Below are positions 15,900 to 23,794 of a stretch of 33,947 nucleotides of DNA, one piece after another (position 1 is the stretch's first letter; every line of letters begins with the position of its first letter). The position numbers were made by a program, and so were the translations under genes. The DNA is taken from positions 1 through 33,947 of the forward strand of contig PFDQ01000038.1 of the NCBI GenBank assembly GCA_002772815.1, in the 5' to 3' direction. Source of the stretch: Candidatus Peregrinibacteria bacterium CG10_big_fil_rev_8_21_14_0_10_42_8 (lineage in GTDB: Bacteria; Patescibacteriota; Gracilibacteria; Peribacterales; Peribacteraceae). The notes under the pieces are model-generated. The model was not told the origin of the DNA. It worked only from the letters and a program-made list of their open reading frames with translations, and made no database searches.

Positions 15900-16937
15900 A
15901 TGCCTGATATCCTCTACAGCATACTATCTGTCATTTGCGCACTCTTCATTGTAGCAGCAATTTTCACAGACCCTGCAACAGATGAAGACGTTGGATATCA
16001 GTTCATTGGAGCACTGATATTCTTACCACTCATTGCACTCGCAGTAGCGGGATTTTCTTTCATTGCGCCGTTCATTCTAACTGCGCTTGGGATTTTCGCA
16101 CTTGTCATTTTCGGACTTCTCGGATTATTTCTATTGTGGAAATTACTCGATACAAACTTTATGCGAGAGTTAGCAGGAAACGCGTTTAAGCTCTTATGGA
16201 ATACGATAAAAAAAGTATGGGGTGAACTATGGTCACTACTCAAAGCTCTATTCTCAGAATTATTCAATGTTCTAAGAAACTTGCCATCAAAATTTGAAAA
16301 ACTCTTTGAAGGACTCTGGAATACACTAAAGACTATTGGACGATGGTTACGCCTTCTTCTTAAAAGTCCTTTCAAGGCATTATCTCTTTTATGGAAAACG
16401 ATCAAGAACCTCTTCTCTGGAATAGCCCAATTCTTAAAAGGGCTCACGAAGCTTCCTAGTATTATTGGAAAATTCTTTAGAGGAATTGGGAAACTGCTGA
16501 GCAGCTTTACAAACATATTTAAAGGACTATTCAATATTGTTGCAGATGTCATCAAAGGAATCCTAAAATTCCTCAAAGGTATTGCTGAGTTCCTGCGAAA
16601 CATTATCACTGGATTTTTCACTATGCTCTGGAATGCAGCACCATGGATGAGACCGCTTCTTAGCCTCATTGCTAAAATAGTAAAATCAATAGCTGGCCTG
16701 TTTACATGGCTGTGGCTACTCCTCCTCTTACCACTCTTCCTTCTGTTTCACAGAAAGAACAAAAAGGGTGATGGGCAGAAGAAAAAGATATACGTTCAAA
16801 TCCACGACAAGGCTGGCTGTGTGAAATACATTATACCGCCGAAGAAAGTCCCAACTATACTCCGTGATGTGTCTGATGACCTTATAGACATACTAAACGC
16901 AACACATAAGCACATCAGGCACATAAAAAACCACTAA
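15900..16937 (+). CDS. Membrane protein with repeated amphipathic helices
   Basis: I do not recognise this 345-aa protein. It has N-terminal membrane helices (about 5-22, 32-52, 57-81), then about 170 residues of repeated Trp/Leu/Phe/Lys amphipathic helices (LWNTIKKVWGELWSLLKALF, LWNTLKTIGRWLRLLLKSPF, FLKGLTKLPSIIGKFFRGIG and others), one more long membrane segment (LFTWLWLLLLLPLFLLF) and a basic soluble tail. The repeats look like surface-lying membrane helices. The promoter is TTGATA, 17 nt, TATTAT, then 6 nt to the ATG (leaderless). It may curve, coat or line the membrane; a tape-measure-like role is another guess. Confidence 0.7.
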   Translation: MPDILYSILSVICALFIVAAIFTDPATDEDVGYQFIGALIFLPLIALAVAGFSFIAPFILTALGIFALVIFGLLGLFLLWKLLDTNFMRELAGNAFKLLWNTIKKVWGELWSLLKALFSELFNVLRNLPSKFEKLFEGLWNTLKTIGRWLRLLLKSPFKALSLLWKTIKNLFSGIAQFLKGLTKLPSIIGKFFRGIGKLLSSFTNIFKGLFNIVADVIKGILKFLKGIAEFLRNIITGFFTMLWNAAPWMRPLLSLIAKIVKSIAGLFTWLWLLLLLPLFLLFHRKNKKGDGQKKKIYVQIHDKAGCVKYIIPPKKVPTILRDVSDDLIDILNATHKHIRHIKNH

Positions 16938-16960
16938 AACTGACCTATAAGGGCTTCACA

Positions 16961-16989
16961 ATAGCTGCTGATCTGCGTATCATCCCCTA
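16961..16989 (+). promoter_or_regulatory. tRNA-Gly promoter
   Basis: TTCACA, 17 nt, TATCAT lies before the tRNA gene. The end of TATCAT is about 18 nt from the mature 5' end. Confidence 0.5.
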
Positions 16990-17002
16990 GCTAGCAATCA
17001 AT

Positions 17003-17077
17003 GCGGGTATAGTACAATGGCTAGTACGTCGGCCTTCCAAGCCGAATATACGGGTTCGATTCCCGTTACCCGCTCCA
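17003..17077 (+). tRNA. tRNA-Gly (anticodon UCC), CCA encoded
   Basis: Acceptor GCGGGTA pairs with TACCCGC, then discriminator T and CCA. The anticodon stem TCGGC/GCCGA encloses CTTCCAA (anticodon TCC), and the T arm CGGGT/TCGATTC/CCCG ends the gene. The tRNA 3' end overlaps the last codons of the serine recombinase on the other strand, which points to use as an integration site. Confidence 0.94.
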
Positions 17078-18691
17078 ACAAGATTCAACACTTCTTAAAA
17101 CGTCAGATTCTACTTCCCTTAGCGGTTTTGCGAAGGTTTTTCGCAGTTGTATATCACCTAAAATGGACTGAGTATCCTTCATGCACTTCTGAAACGTGTT
17201 ATATGGCTCTCTGACTTGCAAATCCAGCTCTCCATCTTTCAGTTGTATAACCTGACCGATACGGTGCAGGATCTCTAGCTTCTTTTCTCTGCCACCGTTA
17301 TCAAAACGCTCTTTGAGTTTTAATGTGAAGTTGAGTTCATCCACGATGTCCTGCGTCCACTGATCGGAAGAAGCATCAAAATCATTCACAAGTTTTTTTT
17401 GGTGATCTTTCTCTGCACGAAGCTGTTTAAGTTTCTCACTGAAGATGTCCTCAGGGAGCCGCGTAGCTTCGCTGAGCTGACGATCAACAAGAGTATCAAT
17501 CTTCTCAACCGTTTCCTGATAATTGCCCTGATGGTTCTCCCAAGCAGTCTTGTGCTGTTTGATACGGTCTCCTTGCGAGAGTTTCAGCCTCTCCAAGCAC
17601 CATTCAATAAACGCCTGAGGAATATCAGCAGTGGCTACATAAGCTGTCAGCTGTATCTCCAAAGGCTTTTCGGACACTGATTTTTTCTGTGAGCACTTCA
17701 CTGCTTTTCGATTGTGACCGCAGCGGTAGTAACGATATGTCTTCTGTTCCCCCGTACTCTTTATTTCTTTCTCTATCAGATTCACAACGATCATTGCCCC
17801 GCACTCGCCGCAGTGGATGAGACCCGCATACGGGTTGAGATACTTTCTCTGTCGTGGCTTGCCCTTTTTTCCAAGAATGGACTGCGCTTTTTCAAACTCC
17901 TCTTCCGTAATCATAGGTTTATGCTCCCCTTGATAGGTCTCACCTCCCCACTCATACACTCCAAAGTAGAACGGATTAGTGAAGATCTGATAGAGAGTTG
18001 TCAGCCCCAGCGGTCGTGTCTCTCTACCTCCCCTCCCCGCACGGACAGTCATGCCCCAGTCTTTATTCGCCATCTTCAAGATCTGTGGAACTGTGTACGC
18101 CCGTGTCAGCAGGGTATCCCAGCATCGCCTCACAAGATCAAATCGCTCTTCATCCACAAGAATCTTTTTCTCACCTTTCAGTCCTGCGTAATCGTTGATG
18201 TAACCCACTGTTGCTTTGCCTGGTCTCCATCCCATCTTCGCCTTTTGTAGCATCCCACGTTTCACATCACGGGAGAGGTCGATGGAGTACTGCGTAGCCA
18301 TGCCTAGCTCCATTGCCATTTGCAGCACGTTATCTGTTGGAAGATAGGTTTTATGCGGAGTGACGATTGCTTTCAATGTTCCTTCTTGAAGCAGCCACTG
18401 GATCTCGCCACCCTCTATGGGATTACGAGCAAGGCGGTTGAGCTTCCAGCAGTACAGCACTTCAATCTTCCCAGCGTGAATATCGGCAATCATTGCCTTA
18501 TAGCTACTGCGCTTGTGTGGTGTCTTTGCAGTGCCTGAGTCTGAGTACGATTTCACAAACTCATCACCGTTGCGCTGCGCCATGAGTACGTTTTCATTGT
18601 GCTGACCATCATTGGAAAGAATCTGACGATCTTCAGCGTCACTACTTTTCCGACAATAATCAGCGGCTTTCATACTCATACTGGGAAGCAT
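17066..18691 (-). CDS. Large serine recombinase (integrase)
   Basis: The 541-aa protein has an N-terminal resolvase domain with the catalytic-serine segment YCRKSSDAED (Ser16) and KLNRLARN, a recombinase domain (GYINDYAG...TLYQIFTNPFYFGVYEWGGE), a zinc ribbon (HCGECG...YYRCGH...KCSQKK) and a long coiled-coil C-terminus. Such enzymes integrate and excise elements by a 2-bp-core cut. The first ATG overlaps the ATPase stop as TAATG, suggesting translational coupling, but the same GTATAATG looks like a -10 box, so 18679 or 18673 are alternative starts. Its stop codon TAA is supplied by the tRNA-Gly 3' sequence. Confidence 0.92.
   Translation of the reverse strand: MLPSMSMKAADYCRKSSDAEDRQILSNDGQHNENVLMAQRNGDEFVKSYSDSGTAKTPHKRSSYKAMIADIHAGKIEVLYCWKLNRLARNPIEGGEIQWLLQEGTLKAIVTPHKTYLPTDNVLQMAMELGMATQYSIDLSRDVKRGMLQKAKMGWRPGKATVGYINDYAGLKGEKKILVDEERFDLVRRCWDTLLTRAYTVPQILKMANKDWGMTVRAGRGGRETRPLGLTTLYQIFTNPFYFGVYEWGGETYQGEHKPMITEEEFEKAQSILGKKGKPRQRKYLNPYAGLIHCGECGAMIVVNLIEKEIKSTGEQKTYRYYRCGHNRKAVKCSQKKSVSEKPLEIQLTAYVATADIPQAFIEWCLERLKLSQGDRIKQHKTAWENHQGNYQETVEKIDTLVDRQLSEATRLPEDIFSEKLKQLRAEKDHQKKLVNDFDASSDQWTQDIVDELNFTLKLKERFDNGGREKKLEILHRIGQVIQLKDGELDLQVREPYNTFQKCMKDTQSILGDIQLRKTFAKPLREVESDVLRSVESCWSG
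17068..17075. other. Candidate attL core in tRNA-Gly 3' end
   Basis: ACCCGCTC at the tRNA 3' end recurs at 24729-24736, where the accessory region stops. The match is only 8 nt, so this is a candidate, not an established attachment site. Confidence 0.35.
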
Positions 18692-19962
18692 TATACCGTG
18701 GAAGTAGGCAAAATGAGACTGCTAAATTTGGGATCTGGCTCGTATATCCATGTTTTACCGTCAATATCCTTCTCACGGCGCAAAACTCCGAGGTGTGCCA
18801 ACTGATCAAGATGTCGCTTGATGGTCTTATAATTTTTATTGAGGATGTCTGATCCTTCCTTGGCTGTAACCTTTGGTTCTACATGGAATACAGCAAGAGC
18901 CTCTGCACGTTGCACGGGCATAGAGGAGAGTGCCACCCGCTTCGCCGTAAGAAATTCACGCTGTGTAACACCTTCTTTACCTCGCAGAATGGCAAGGGAT
19001 CGGCACAGTGCTTTGAGTTGATGCAGGGCGCGGAAGGGTTCTTCCTTCTGAATTTCCTCTACTTCCTCAAAGGTTTTTACTTCACCATCCTCTGTTTCAA
19101 ATTTTTGCGAACGTGTCCGCACTTCTCCTCTGGCTCTTGCTACAAGTTCTGCGAGCAGGTTGAGCTGTGTGCGAATTTCGGCTGGCACAGGCTCCAATTG
19201 CACTCCATAGGTGCGAATACCCTCACAAAGAGCTGTAACGTACTGTGAAGCGGCTTCGGAAGCCGCTGTGATACGTTCTTTGAGATCCTCTGACCACGCA
19301 ACGACAAAGCCTTTCTTCCTATCATCATCACTCAGCTCCGCAACACGTATTGTTAGAAAACGAGCACCAACTTGATTCATGTACGTCTGTCGCTGGTTCA
19401 ATCCCATCGGGGTGACGCATCCGATATGTGAGAAAGAAGCGTTGTAGCGCACTGTGCCGCGTGCGCCGCTATGTTTGGAGAATGTACCGTCATAGATGCT
19501 TACCAAGTCGCTCAGGAGTTGTTTTACGGTTTCCTCTGAACGCCCAAAGAAGCTCGTATAGTCTTTGCAGATAAAACAGCTGCCATCCAGTTTTGGTAAC
19601 AGATCTTGCGGCTTATCCTTACTGCCAAGACCACTGATAAAAGGATTCGTAGTCAGCACATCTATCATCACGGTATCCGCAGCCTTGGAGAGCAAGGAAA
19701 CGAGCTGTGTCTTGTTACTGGAAGGATTGCCAACAAGCATGATCCAAATAGGATTACGCCTCTCAATCTCCTTGCTGATGTACGCCGCCAGAATAACCTC
19801 TACAAGGTCATCATCGAGCAATCCGATGGTGCGGGTGCGTTCCAGTACATCTTCCAGGAGGACGGGCGGCTTTTGGCCGCCCGTACTACTAGGAGTTTCT
19901 GTCCGTTGCTCAGGAGCTAATGGACTATGCATTTCTGGGTCTATCGAGTGCGATTCTGACAT
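18691..19962 (-). CDS. AAA+ (MCM-like) ATPase with C-terminal winged helix
   Basis: This 423-aa protein carries a P-loop GNPSSNKTQLV (residues 78-88) that matches the MCM form (GDPxxxKSQ) better than the classical GxxxxGKT, since Asn replaces the second Gly. A Walker B-like CFICKDYTSFF, a LVSIYDGTFSKHSG segment and a VGARFL region likely to hold the arginine finger follow. The C-terminus has a winged helix (DILNKNYKTIKRHLDQLAHLG). Similar ATPases occur in integrative elements of other bacteria; a replicative helicase or initiator role is an inference. The track start (20040) reads through an upstream small ORF; ATG 19962 is chosen. It is coupled to the recombinase. Confidence 0.75.
   Translation of the reverse strand: MSESHSIDPEMHSPLAPEQRTETPSSTGGQKPPVLLEDVLERTRTIGLLDDDLVEVILAAYISKEIERRNPIWIMLVGNPSSNKTQLVSLLSKAADTVMIDVLTTNPFISGLGSKDKPQDLLPKLDGSCFICKDYTSFFGRSEETVKQLLSDLVSIYDGTFSKHSGARGTVRYNASFSHIGCVTPMGLNQRQTYMNQVGARFLTIRVAELSDDDRKKGFVVAWSEDLKERITAASEAASQYVTALCEGIRTYGVQLEPVPAEIRTQLNLLAELVARARGEVRTRSQKFETEDGEVKTFEEVEEIQKEEPFRALHQLKALCRSLAILRGKEGVTQREFLTAKRVALSSMPVQRAEALAVFHVEPKVTAKEGSDILNKNYKTIKRHLDQLAHLGVLRREKDIDGKTWIYEPDPKFSSLILPTSTV
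19862..19884. other. GC-rich hairpin inside the ATPase gene
   Basis: ACGGGCGGC and GCCGCCCGT are perfect 9-bp arms around TTTTG. They lie in the codons for the disordered N-terminus of the ATPase and are directly followed by a copy of the 19-bp element repeat. There is no adjacent T tract. Confidence 0.7.
19886..19904 (-). repeat. 19-bp element repeat, copy 1
   Basis: On the minus strand this reads GGACAGAAACTCCTAGTAG. It lies within the N-terminal coding part of the ATPase gene, next to the GC hairpin. Confidence 0.7.
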
Positions 19963-20102
19963 GATCGTAGTTGGGAAAGTGGTACAAGTTTCCAGCGTTT
20001 GAAGCGGGGTCTGATTGCACCCGTGTATGCCTCTGTCCATGTCAGCTCTTCGTCAAGAACAAGGACTTTCGGTTCGTTGGCATTGGAGATAAAATTGGTC
20101 AT
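19941..20102 (-). CDS. Small ORF upstream of the ATPase
   Basis: This 53-aa reading frame (MTNFISNANEP..., ending SCQNRTR), absent from the ORF track, lies between the 54-aa gene and the ATPase and overlaps the ATPase start by 22 nt. It has an acidic front (LVLDEELTW) and a basic back (RPRFKRWK) but no recognised domain. Its position in a tight operon favours a real gene; it could instead be leader sequence of the ATPase. Confidence 0.4.
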   Translation of the reverse strand: MTNFISNANEPKVLVLDEELTWTEAYTGAIRPRFKRWKLVPLSQLRSCQNRTR

Positions 20103-20158
20103 AGTAAATAAGGGAATAGATCTAAATGGCTGCCAGGCCTTGGGTCTTTTTCCCCTAT

Positions 20159-20323
20159 TTAGGGAGGCTCTTCATGCTTGTGCAGTTGAGGCTCTACGAC
20201 GATCTGTACCAATCCCAACAGGTTCTCTGCATACTCCCACGCCTGTTCGTTCGTAATGGGTTTGCCCATCTCTCGCTCCCATAGCTCAGCAAAGCCGACA
20301 ATGTCTTTGTCTGTCAGCTTCAT
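20159..20323 (-). CDS. Small conserved-looking mobile-element protein
   Basis: This 54-aa ORF is not in the track. It starts with ATGA overlapping the stop of the DUF5659 gene by 4 nt, a translational coupling sign. The sequence (IVGFAELWEREMGKPITNEQ, then WEYAENLLGLVQIV) is an amphipathic helical protein like short proteins seen with zinc-ribbon and DUF5659 genes in other elements. That last comparison is from memory. Function unknown. Confidence 0.65.
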   Translation of the reverse strand: MKLTDKDIVGFAELWEREMGKPITNEQAWEYAENLLGLVQIVVEPQLHKHEEPP

Positions 20324-20565
20324 CGTTGAGACCAGAGAAGGGATTTAAGGTGCTTGTGCGCTGCCAGCAAACGTGAAGGCACAAGTAGGCATTCTCGACC
20401 ACTGGCAAATACCATGAGCAATCCATCAACTGACTCATTTCTCTCAAAGCAAAATTCACACTTCTGCCCGTCTACCTTCTCAACACCGACCAGCGGAACA
20501 CCAGACGCATAGAGGAAGGTAGCCTGTGGGAGGTCAGCGGTGTTGTAGGTTGAATAAATACTCAT
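20320..20565 (-). CDS. DUF5659-like protein
   Basis: The 81-aa protein has the pattern TADLPQATFLYASGVPLVGVE, a beta-rich centre with CEFCFE, and a C-terminal ...LLAAHKHLKSLLW helix, matching the small DUF5659 family common in CPR mobile regions. Its function is unknown. It is coupled to the following 54-aa gene through an ATGA overlap. The 69-nt gap upstream contains a perfect TCACATGTGA palindrome. Confidence 0.65.
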   Translation of the reverse strand: MSIYSTYNTADLPQATFLYASGVPLVGVEKVDGQKCEFCFERNESVDGLLMVFASGRECLLVPSRLLAAHKHLKSLLWSQR

Positions 20566-20613
20566 AATTTGGACAGGAAAAAACTGCCCAGAGCCTACAA
20601 ACGATGCTGTGAT

Positions 20614-20623
20614 TCACATGTGA
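20614..20623. promoter_or_regulatory. 10-bp palindrome in intergenic gap
   Basis: TCACATGTGA lies between the 228-aa gene and the DUF5659 gene. It could be a regulator site, but a 10-bp palindrome can occur by chance. Confidence 0.25.
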
Positions 20624-20634
20624 GCAAAGCTCTC

Positions 20635-21321
20635 TCACTCCCACACCTTTGGATTTACGCTATAGCCGCTGTCAGTAGGAAGTAGGAAATCAAAATCAAT
20701 TTTGACTTCTTCTCTCACAAGTGAATTGAGATTGCGAACTGCATCAGCCACAGTTCTTCCCGTGTAATCCTCTCCTCGTTTTTCTAACACATCTTCCACT
20801 GCTGACTTTGCAATCTCCTCTGTATTGAGGTGACTCAATAGATTGCAAACAATGATAGGTATGCCTTTACCTGTCCCTCGTACCCTTGCAGAGAGATCTA
20901 TATTTGTACCTCGGACTTGCAAAACCACCTGCTTCCCATTGGCAATAAACCACCAACCCTTTACTTGAATTGTTTGTTTTTGTTGTTGTACGGGAAATCT
21001 GCCCTGCTCAAAACCGTGCTTTATCCACTCTTCCATGACACCAAAGAATTGACGGAGGTTTTCTCCAATTTTGAAATAGTACTCTACGGTGCCGTCATAC
21101 ATTATTGGTACACCTCCTCTATATCTCTTGTCGTCCTGAAAATTATTCCAAAGATTCGCAAGAATCGCATCAAATCTACCTGTAACCCCCTGTACGTCTT
21201 GTATGAAGTAATTGAGTTTCTGTAGATATTTGAGCCACGACTCGTCATTTGACTGTGGTTTCGGAATCCTACGCTTGTAACCGCGAATCTCCTTGATGAT
21301 TGATTCTTTGTCCATACTCAT
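20635..21321 (-). CDS. Hypothetical element protein
   Basis: I do not recognise this 228-aa soluble protein. It has a basic N-terminus (IIKEIRGYKRRIPKPQ), a helical middle (QDVQGVTGRFDAILANLW), a beta-rich stretch (KGWWFIANGKQVVLQVRGTN) and a final strand-rich end. A second Met at 21315 is an equally good start. It overlaps the zinc-ribbon gene upstream by about 50 nt, so the two are probably co-transcribed. Confidence 0.65.
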   Translation of the reverse strand: MSMDKESIIKEIRGYKRRIPKPQSNDESWLKYLQKLNYFIQDVQGVTGRFDAILANLWNNFQDDKRYRGGVPIMYDGTVEYYFKIGENLRQFFGVMEEWIKHGFEQGRFPVQQQKQTIQVKGWWFIANGKQVVLQVRGTNIDLSARVRGTGKGIPIIVCNLLSHLNTEEIAKSAVEDVLEKRGEDYTGRTVADAVRNLNSLVREEVKIDFDFLLPTDSGYSVNPKVWE

Positions 21322-21610
21322 ATTGCCCTAATTCTACTTGTTTCTTGCGTGTGGAACAATAAACAAGCCCAATACAATTCCGACATTTAAACCACCCAAG
21401 GTCAGCACGATAGAGAGTCTCGTATAGTCTCTCGCAACGACTGCAAACAAAGAAATACCTGTACCCATTCCCCAAATTGGTGATCTTTCCCACCACACAA
21501 ATAGTCTGTGCGCCGACTTCCAATGTAACTTCCACGGCATTCTGTGGAATTGCCGCTTTCACATCACGAATATGCAGCCTGTCGCAGTGTTCAACGAGGG
21601 GCTTTTTCAT
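21269..21610 (-). CDS. Zinc-ribbon mobile-element protein
   Basis: The protein (113 aa from ATG 21610; the track begins at 21670) has a beta-rich front and then two CxxC knuckles: FFVCSRCERLYETLY and FKCRNCIGLVYCS. This spacing is typical of a small zinc-ribbon family found in integrative elements of diverse bacteria. It may bind DNA or RNA. The shorter start is preferred because the upstream codons run into the divergent promoter of the gene at 21639. Confidence 0.7.
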   Translation of the reverse strand: MKKPLVEHCDRLHIRDVKAAIPQNAVEVTLEVGAQTICVVGKITNLGNGYRYFFVCSRCERLYETLYRADLGWFKCRNCIGLVYCSTRKKQVELGQYEYGQRINHQGDSRLQA

Positions 21611-21638
21611 ATTCGTATATCTTTGGTATCCTCTTGGC

Positions 21639-21890
21639 ATGAATAATCTCTTTGGTTGGCTCCGTCGCAATATCGCAGCAGTAGCATTATGCCTTGGTGT
21701 ATTGCTTGCTGTTTATGGGTTGCTTGGATTTGATAGTGATTACGGATGTCCAGTAGCGCGAGGCAATCTTGTAAGAAATGGCTGTGAAGGCACTGTCCGT
21801 TACTTCTATCCAAATGACGCAAGGAACACCGCAGGAATTGGAGCAGCACTGGTAGCTGTTGGCGTTCTGACCAGAAAAAGAAAAACCTAG
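21639..21890 (+). CDS. Small two-helix membrane protein
   Basis: This 83-aa protein has an N-terminal helix (IAAVALCLGVLLAVYGLLGF), an outside loop with two cysteines (DYGCPVARG...NGCEGT) that could form a disulfide, and a second helix (AGIGAALVAVGVLT) before a KRK tail. Unknown function. The start at 21639 is supported by TTTTCA, 17 nt, TATCCT, then 6 nt to the ATG. It converges with the next gene, and the two stop codons share CTAG. Confidence 0.65.
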   Translation: MNNLFGWLRRNIAAVALCLGVLLAVYGLLGFDSDYGCPVARGNLVRNGCEGTVRYFYPNDARNTAGIGAALVAVGVLTRKRKT

Positions 21891-22492
21891 GGCTGCTCAT
21901 CTGATTTCTTTGGGGAAGCAGTACCCTGATTGATCTGCATGTTCTGGGCAACAATGGCATTCTTAGCCCTTATCTGAATTGGCGGTGAAACAAGATTTTG
22001 CAATGCTTGTGTGAGACGCACGATTTGATCATTTGCGCTCTCAATACCTCTTCGTAGCTCTGCAAGGTATTTGGTTCTCTCCGCAGCCCAATTGAATTTG
22101 TAACTACCGTCATCGTTTTGATTGTACTTAACACATTTGAACATACGTTCATACGACCATGCCTGATTCCAGGCATTGGTAAGTCTATGAATCAATATCC
22201 TCTTCGGTGCAGTATCCGTGCCAAATTGATCTTCTAGCTCTTCATAGATGCGCTCAACTCCCAATTTCAGATCTTCGTCAGCGAAGCCTACTGGAATCTG
22301 TGGTGTATTGATTGCAGCCCACCCCAAACATTTCTTCTCAATATCTTTAAACTCTTCTTCCTCCTTCTTTGTGCGCTTTTTCTCATAAAGCTTCCGATAC
22401 GCCTCCTGACGTACACGGTCTAGATATTGAAGCTGGGTCTCTTTAGCTTCCTTCGGTTGCTCTTTTTCGATGATGGCGAGTGTGGATGCCAC
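21887..22492 (-). CDS. Conserved-looking element protein, unknown function
   Basis: The 201-aa protein is mostly charged helices: an N-terminal coiled coil (QEAYRKLYEKKRTKKEEEEF), a central WNQAWSYERMFKCVKYNQ segment, a helix RTKYLAELRRGIESANDQIV, and a tail (IQIRAKNAIVAQNMQINQG) of a type seen in other element proteins. No enzyme motif is visible. It uses a GTG start, with TAAAAT 6 nt upstream, so it is predicted leaderless. Confidence 0.65.
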   Translation of the reverse strand: MASTLAIIEKEQPKEAKETQLQYLDRVRQEAYRKLYEKKRTKKEEEEFKDIEKKCLGWAAINTPQIPVGFADEDLKLGVERIYEELEDQFGTDTAPKRILIHRLTNAWNQAWSYERMFKCVKYNQNDDGSYKFNWAAERTKYLAELRRGIESANDQIVRLTQALQNLVSPPIQIRAKNAIVAQNMQINQGTASPKKSDEQP

Positions 22493-22530
22493 CTCTGAAT
22501 TTTATCTAAATCCTTAGAGGGGGTTGTCAT

Positions 22531-22550
22531 GGACAGAAAGTCCTAGGAAG
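22531..22550 (+). repeat. 19-bp element repeat, copy 2
   Basis: GGACAGAAAGTCCTAGGAAG lies in the 79-nt gap between the SLH gene and the 201-aa gene, upstream of the latter's promoter. Confidence 0.7.
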
Positions 22551-22571
22551 AAGCAAAAACATGCTTTCATC

Positions 22572-23741
22572 TTAACAGCCGCGATCTTTGAGATATTGCT
22601 GACCCACTCCACTATCAAGCGACCCATTGGCAGCCATCTGCCGACGTAATTGCTGGCAATACTCTGTATGGTTTTGCTGGTTGATTCTATTCTGCTCATC
22701 AATCTGAATCTGCAATATTTGATCGTCCAATTCATGTTGCTGCCTTTCATATTCCTGATTTTGCCCATCTATCGCAGCTTGTTCTTGTAAAGACTGAAAG
22801 GTGTCTAGGGAACCGTCTATGATCTCTTGAGATTCTACGAATAACTCTACTTCTTTGAATAGCAGCGTCTGCGTTTTCGCTCTTACCGAAAGTATTTCCA
22901 TAGCCTCCAACGCTACGGAATAGGTCTTCAATGTCAAAAGCATCAGTGTGGAATATGGGGGACGGTAGCTTTCTGTTAGCTTACTTATGTCATAGAACCA
23001 TGCATCATACTGCTTCACTATCTTCGCCATTTTTTCCGCATTTGGATCGGGAACTGATGCTGTCGAAGAAATAGAGCTTGAGGATGATTCGCTAGATTTC
23101 TTTGAGGACGAAGTTTGCAATGTGGTGAATCGGTTTAGAGATTTTTCACGAATGTACATGGAACGGTATATGACCTCACTAATACCACCACGCTTCATGT
23201 CGGAAGTCGCGCCGAGGCTCCCGTTACTCTGTTCCAAGATGCCCTTATCCTTTGCCACCTTCACATATGGGGCATACCACGCATTGTTATCTACATCATC
23301 GTATAGGTAGGTCTGCTCAGCACCCGAGACTTGATAACCCTGCGAATTAACCACCATTTTTATGGATTCAACAGTATTCACCGTGTTTGCAGGTCTGAAC
23401 GTGCCATCAGGGTATCCATCAACCCAACCCTGTTCTTTGGCGTAGCAAACAAACGGCGCAAACCATTCACTTGTTACATCGGGAAAGCAGTTATTATAGT
23501 CCTCTAATGTTGGGGATACGCCTTTACCACCCACAAGGATCTTTAGAAGCTCTGCTCTGTTTACAGTATTTAACGGACGGAAAGCACCATCGGGATACCC
23601 ACCAATAACGCCTTTTTCATTCAAGTATTCAATCGCTGTCCTGTTCCTACTATTAGCAACGTCCAACAAGGAAGCCGCAAACGCTGGCACTGTAACCACC
23701 AAGAGTAATGCCGACGCGAAGACCTTTAGGAGTGTTTTCAT
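22572..23741 (-). CDS. SLH-domain surface protein
   Basis: The 389-aa protein has a signal peptide (KTLLKVFASALLLVVTVPAFA), three S-layer homology repeats with the GGYPDGAFRPLNTVNRAELLK and DGYPDGTFRPANTVN signatures (third copy diverged), a Ser-rich linker (SSSKKSSESSSSS) and a Gln-rich coiled-coil C-terminus. SLH domains bind cell-wall polymers and hold proteins at the surface, so this is likely element cargo that alters the host surface. ATG 23741 begins the signal peptide; the track start (23834) is rejected. TAAGAT lies 5 nt upstream of the ATG. Confidence 0.88.
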   Translation of the reverse strand: MKTLLKVFASALLLVVTVPAFAASLLDVANSRNRTAIEYLNEKGVIGGYPDGAFRPLNTVNRAELLKILVGGKGVSPTLEDYNNCFPDVTSEWFAPFVCYAKEQGWVDGYPDGTFRPANTVNTVESIKMVVNSQGYQVSGAEQTYLYDDVDNNAWYAPYVKVAKDKGILEQSNGSLGATSDMKRGGISEVIYRSMYIREKSLNRFTTLQTSSSKKSSESSSSSISSTASVPDPNAEKMAKIVKQYDAWFYDISKLTESYRPPYSTLMLLTLKTYSVALEAMEILSVRAKTQTLLFKEVELFVESQEIIDGSLDTFQSLQEQAAIDGQNQEYERQQHELDDQILQIQIDEQNRINQQNHTEYCQQLRRQMAANGSLDSGVGQQYLKDRGC

Positions 23742-23794
23742 ATATAATCTTAGTAACAGGATAACAAATCGAGAATGAGGAGCAATGTATATTA

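Noticed and set aside
15998-16669. 223-aa antisense ORF within the amphipathic-repeat gene
   Set aside because: Its open frame mirrors the repeat codons of the sense gene, which has a clear promoter and membrane helices.
17714-18250. 178-aa plus-strand ORF inside the recombinase
   Set aside because: It is antisense to conserved recombinase and zinc-ribbon codons and shows no family features.
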